64,000 bases of DNA from assembly GCF_024868665.1 (NCBI RefSeq), contig NC_079895.1:22641894-22705893 (forward strand). Direction: 5' to 3'. The first letter of the stretch is position 1. Every line of letters begins with the position of its first letter. A program made the position numbers and the translations under genes. Positions 58,691-64,000 of this stretch are shown here, piece by piece. The notes under the pieces were generated by a model. The model searched no databases and was not told where the DNA came from. It worked only from the letters and a program-made list of their open reading frames with translations. The stretch comes from Triplophysa rosa (lineage: Eukaryota > Chordata > Actinopteri > Cypriniformes > Nemacheilidae).

Positions 58691-58991
58691 TCCTATATGC
58701 AATATTAATTAAGTAAAACTTTAAAATTCTAAAGCAGCCCCCCGGCCAGGCAAATAGTGCAAAATAGATAAACTGAACACTAAACTTTTCATCTATTTAT
58801 ATTAAACTATTTGGCAAAAATAATTGGAATATGAGTTTTATTCAAATATACAACAAAAAATATGCATGGAAAAACAAAAAGCACAAAAGTTGGTGGGTCG
58901 ATTCCCAGGGAACACATACAGTATAAGCCCAAAAAAGTGCGAAATGTGTTCTTTTCAAAGCAACCGCGCTCAAATAGTGAGCGATGCCGTT

Positions 58992-59090
58992 TAGGGTTGA
59001 ATAAAGCCGCGACTCTCTTTAAAAAGCCGCGCGTGATGTTTCACTGTAGACATCGTCCAATGCCAATTAGATAGACATCGCCCAACCCTA
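58992..59090. mobile_element. 99-bp hAT deletion derivative
   Basis: TAGGGTTG at the left and, in reverse, TAGGGTTGGGCGATGTC at the right. The flanking 8-mers ATGCCGTT and ATGCAGTT match at 7 of 8. Confidence 0.6.
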
Positions 59091-59099
59091 ATGCAGTTT

Positions 59100-59225
59100 C
59101 AACGCGCATGTGGCATGTTACTTTTTTAGGCGCGTCGGTGCTACATCGAGATGAAAATATTTAGGCTTTTCAGAATGCCGCACGGCAGTACGGCTTGCGT
59201 TTTCCACGCGGTTTTCAGATGCGAA

Positions 59226-59241
<16 letters not shown>
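59100..59241. mobile_element. transposon end, GGGGCGATTCACATT type
   Basis: In reverse: TAAGGGGCGATTCACATTTC, then CGCGTGGAAAACGCAAGCCG. Only this terminus was found; it abuts the duplicated block. Confidence 0.5.
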
Positions 59242-60090
<849 letters not shown>

Positions 60091-60091
60091 C

Positions 60092-60695
60092 TGTCAAGGA
60101 TCGGTGGACAGAACCCAAGCACAGGCAGGTAAAGGGTTAAATAATAAACTTTTAATAACAATAGGAACAAAAAACCCACGATGGGGAAAACGGCAACAAA
60201 CAAAACAAGTAAATAAACAGAAATACTTCCCGCAAGGGGGACGAGACAAACGGGGTCAATAATCCAAATAATAAGTCCAACGCAAAAGGGAAAGTCCACA
60301 GGAACGCAGAATCCACAAGAAGACGAATGCACAAGGGAAATATTCATACACTGGGGGTACAAGAAACAATGCAACGAGAAGGGACAAAGGGAACCGAGAC
60401 ATTAAATAAGGAAACATAATGAGGGGGAATTGCACAGGGACGGAGATGGGCAGGTGACAAGACTTAACATAAATGGGAACTGGCGGGAAGATGATGGGAC
60501 AGGTGAGGGAGATGAAACACTATCGGAGAAACAAGGGGGCGGGGCTAACGAAAGACAGGAGGACACGGGACGAAATGTCAAAACAAACCGCCACGTGTCT
60601 CCACACAAGACGAAACACACACACAAGACATGGTACTGTCACGACCCTGTCCAAAAGGCACGAAAACTCAGGACAGGAAGGACAGGATCCTGACA
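60092..60695 (-). mobile_element. solo-LTR-like insertion, 604 bp
   Basis: TGTCAAGGATC...GGATCCTGACA with TG...CA edges and a 5-bp duplication GTTTC/GTCTC (one mismatch). The empty site is visible in duplication copy 2 (AAAGTTTCCAC). Reading in reverse, CCTATTGTTATTAAAAGTTT is a poly(A)-like region, suggesting minus orientation. No retroviral genes. Confidence 0.6.
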
Positions 60696-60700
60696 GTCTC

Positions 60701-61253
60701 CACATGTCAGAATAGTAATCTCGTTAAAACTATAGAAAAGCACAGTTGAAACAATTGGAATTATGTTTAGCAAAATAAATCGAAGGTACGCTCTCAAAAA
60801 TGCTGGGCTGTATGGGGAAAAACTGTATGGACAGAGGCAATATAAAATAACTTACCGTAGGGTTGTTTTAACACAAAGTTGTTATGTTTATAGAATTTGC
60901 CACAATGTACTCTTGGCATTTGATCAACCAACTTGTTAAAAGTATCACCCTGAAATGTAAAAAAGTTTTTTATTCTTTTTTTATATTCTTCATTGTCTTG
61001 TCCAAGTCATTCATTTCAAACATTATTTAACAAAAATATTTGTTTTGTGTAATAATTTAGGGGAAAATGTTAAATGCTCCCTCATTTATGCACCACTTTC
61101 AAAATAAAATAAATACATTCAAATCCTATATGTTGGATAATAGTTTTTCAACATAACTAATTTAAAAAAAATCAGACATATGACTTCATATTAAATGGTA
61201 TTTAAGTTTATTTGACCCTACACTGTGGAATGATTTTGAGGACAAAATTAAAA
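60701..61253. other. unassigned non-coding DNA
   Basis: AT-rich; nothing recognised. Confidence 0.5.
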
Positions 61254-61836
61254 AGGAATTGCAAAGTGCATTTTCAATTGTGTTTTCTATTTGATCATGT
61301 AAAAATGGTGGCATAATTCAAACACAAATGCAAACCGTTTGCTTTTGCATTTATTCTAACGAACAAACATGTGTAGAGGAATGTTGCAGAAGGTGATGAT
61401 TATCCGTCCTGCACAGAAGTTTCACATGCTGCTCTGAGACCAGAGTTCCAGCGCGATTTATTTCCAAACAAAAAAATTGAATGCCGATTGTGGGTGCAGT
61501 TGTAATAGTTAACAAAACAGCAAGCGTTAACTTTACTCTTAATGTGTTTAGCTGTATAATAGTACTTTTCTACTATATCTACTTCCAGTCAACGGTGAAT
61601 GACGTCACTTCCCCATACAAACACACCCATTGCATAAGCCCACGCCCGCCACTGAGTGACAGGTTTCTGTACAAGTCAGAGGAAAATCAAATGCAAAGGG
61701 ATTTGCGATTTAATTTGAGTTTTGGCAGGCTTACTACGCGACGCCAGATGAAGTGAAATAGCATATGGGGAATTGATATTGCAATTTGGCAGGGTCGTAA
61801 CAAATAGAAAATGCAATTGCAAATGCGAATCACCCC
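61254..61836. mobile_element. MITE with TTGCA...TTTTCTATTT arms
   Basis: GAATTGCAAAGTGCATTTTC at the left; in reverse GGGGTGATTCGCATTTGCAA at the right, both continuing into TTTTCTATTT. Ends at the boundary of duplication copy 2. Confidence 0.5.
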
Positions 61837-62636
61837 TTAGTATACTTAGTTAAAAATCCTGAAGCTTATTGCCTTACTGTGCGTTCAGACCGCCGCCACC
61901 ATCGAGAGAGGTTGATTATTGCTGTGCGATTTTTGACGCTCTCGACCGTGGCGGTCTGAACGCACAGTTAAACTTTTAAGTTTCCTCAACTTTCTCAAAT
62001 TGAGCAACTTAGTTTTACAATGTCTGTTGATTTTTGTTAATGTTACTTAATACTACACATACTGTTGTGTTTGCATAATTTATATCCATTCATTGTGCAT
62101 TAACAATGTTAACAAGCAAAGAAGTATTTTATTATATTTTTAATGCATTTTTTTAAAGATATAATAATATCTATTCAATGAGGAGTGACCTAGACTGTGA
62201 CCAAAAATTATTAGTAATTCAAATTTACAAAGTTCTACATCACTTTTTGCCACTATTGTATTTGTTTTTTTGTGAAAAACAGGATTTTTAAGAACTGCAC
62301 ATTTTCTGAAGCGGAACATCTAAGCAAACTGCTCATACCAACCCGGTTTGATATAGAGGAAGTTATGAAGTTGCCTCTGGTTTACACTTAACCAGATTTT
62401 GTGTAATGCCTTTAGCAATAACCTCAACCGAAGATGTGGAAATATTTCAAAAGAAGTGCACCTTAAACTTTGAAGGGTGGAGATAAAGGGAGGGATCATT
62501 AGATTATTACAGATAGATAATTATTATGTGTTTATTTTATTTGTTTTAGAAGCTGTTCATCTGACCATTTGCTCAGTTCTGTTTGGTAGCATGGCTACGG
62601 TCACTTACTTATTCTTATTTTTACAAAGTTTCCACG
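61824..62636 (+). repeat. direct duplication, copy 2
   Basis: Same block as 59226-60090, minus the GATA expansion and with a 91-bp Harbinger-like insert. Contains the intact signal-peptide-like exon. Confidence 0.85.
61877..61967. mobile_element. 91-bp PIF/Harbinger-like MITE
   Basis: CTGTGCGTTCAGACCGCC at both ends, perfectly inverted, with TTA on each side (61874-61876, 61968-61970). Duplication copy 1 shows the empty site GCCTTAAAC. Confidence 0.88.
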
Positions 62637-62647
62637 GCTTCACACGG
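62550..62647 (+). CDS. candidate first coding exon with signal peptide
   Basis: TTTATTTGTTTTAG acceptor at 62548-62549, GTGAGT donor at 62648. ATG at 62591 opens 19 codons (MATVTYLFLFLQSFHGFTR) that look like a signal peptide and end in phase 0. Before the ATG lies a 41-bp leader. If real, the gene continues to the right; I could not find a convincing second exon before 64000. A duplicated, broken copy lies at 60009-60091. The product is unknown. Confidence 0.35.
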
Positions 62648-62699
62648 GTGAGTATTTCAAATTACGTTATAGGCAAAATAAAAATAACTCGCTGAAGAC

Positions 62700-64000
62700 T
62701 CACTGAAACACTGTTATACACTTGTGTTGTAAAGCGCTTCACACAGGTGACAAAAGGGAAACACAACACAGTCCTCACCATTTACACACCACGCCTCAAA
62801 ATTGTTCACACTTGTTTCTAATGATATGAGTAGAAAATTGTACACACTAAATAAAACTCAGTGGGATGGAAACAACCCAAGAGGCAAGATGTGTTGGATG
62901 AGGAGGAAGAGTATGGCCTGCAATGTTATGGGTGTGAGGTCACGGACTCACGGCTCTTGGTCGTCTTCTCCTCTGTCTGTACCACTCCTCCTTCCCATCC
63001 TGTTCCTTCATTCATATTTCCAAACAAAATCTTTTTGATGCCATCCAGTCAAACTGGGCACTTGGGTTGGCTTTCTCTTCAAATTGCAACTTGCTTTGGT
63101 TGAAACGATTGTTATTTCATGTATTATTTTCATGTATTGCAAAATTATGATTGCAGAAATGCATCAAATGCGCTATCATTCGGTTTCGAATGTGTTTTTA
63201 GCCATTTTGAAAGAAGTGTGTGCAAACAATTGCAACAACAGTGCTTGTCTTAGTAAAAAAAAAAAAAACGTTTTGGTGGACACACACAACCTTGGCGTTC
63301 CAGTTATCTTTACAGTTATTGTTCTTAGTGTAAACGGGCCTTACAATGTGAAGTACTGTTCACTGATCTCTCAGTGACCATCTCTAAAACATATTTTTAA
63401 GTATAGAGGCAAGACTGAATGATGAATGGATTCTACAAGTTTACTGTGGCTTAAGTTACAAGCTCATCACAGAAATGGGCAGTTAATTGAATGAAGGGAT
63501 ATTCGGCTAATGTTGTGGAATGGGCTTTAATGGACAGCGTAATGTTAGGGGAAGCACCATTATTAAAGCTGTGATGGTTGGATGATGCTGCGTGCTAAAA
63601 AGTCAACTTGATACTGGACGGATGATGCAGGTAAACAGTGGGTTCAGAGGTTAATAACCATAGAAAGTGAAACACGATCGGGAAATGCGAGGTAATGGAG
63701 AGTTCATGTGCCAGCTCTTCTGAAAATGATGGAGGTAGGAGGAGAACGTGTGATTTTGACAGCGTATTAATACATGCGACTGAGCCGCCAGGGTATGTTT
63801 GTCATTGTAATGCTTGTAGTTGTTCGGTGTGTCATGTTTTTGTCATTTGAGGTGGCCCAGAGCCGCTCTTCAAATCTTCTCTGCTCATGTCAACAGCTTC
63901 CTCCCTCTCTGGGCCTTTAGAGGTTTCATATTGTGTCACCTCACACGTGCTTTTCATAGATTTTTCATTCTATTTTTTTATAAGCCTTCTCAGGCGTTCC
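62700..64000. other. unassigned DNA to window end
   Basis: No clear exon. A frame near 62861-63103 has LQCYGCEV, faintly Ly6-like, but with poor splice sites. An A-run lies at 63255-63268. The rest is single-copy. Confidence 0.4.

Noticed and set aside
62861..63103. Ly6/uPAR-like second exon (LQCYGC)
   Set aside because: Only one CxxC-type motif, weak acceptor (AAGAGGCAAG) and no following cysteine pattern or donor.

Overview
This is vertebrate nuclear DNA, almost certainly from a cyprinid-like teleost. Long AT-rich non-coding stretches carry one coding exon of the adaptor gene nck2, a multi-exon astacin gene, and a very dense load of fish-type DNA transposons. These include many copies of the cypriniform TTAA-flanked repeat that begins AAAGGGATAGTTCACCC, and fish retroposon tails of the form ATATAAATAAAATTGAATTG. 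There is no sign of bacterial, viral, CRISPR or operon organisation.

Layout. From 0 to 42 kb there is no gene I can identify. The region is presumably the 5' intron and upstream flank of nck2. It is built from hAT elements, many with exact 8-bp target-site duplications (TSDs), TTAA-flanked MITEs, a nest of elements at 11.95-16.84 kb, and single-copy islands that look like conserved non-coding sequence. The only nck2 coding exon is at 42706-42947 (+): the initiator ATG, the first SH3 domain and a phase-1 splice donor. The next nck2 exons are not in the remaining 21 kb, so that DNA is probably nck2 intron. At 47.6-53.6 kb lies a 6-kb nest of transposons, about five to six levels deep, around a dead LINE.

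At 55723-58099 (-) a complete six-cysteine astacin metalloprotease gene (C6AST / hatching-enzyme-like) can be assembled from eight exons into 280 codons. It has a TATA box, one GC-AG intron, and a hAT element starting 18 bp past the stop codon. At 59.2-62.6 kb a direct duplication of about 0.8 kb carries an exon that looks like a signal-peptide exon. The upstream copy has lost its ATG and is interrupted by an LTR-like insertion.

Function. Nck2 is a cytoplasmic SH2/SH3 adaptor and the astacin a secreted zinc protease. Nothing suggests they work together, and their relation is positional (a probable antisense nested gene). I found no convincing new multi-gene system. The most informative material is the precisely dated nesting of transposons, the odd 3' half of the astacin gene and the duplicated exon.
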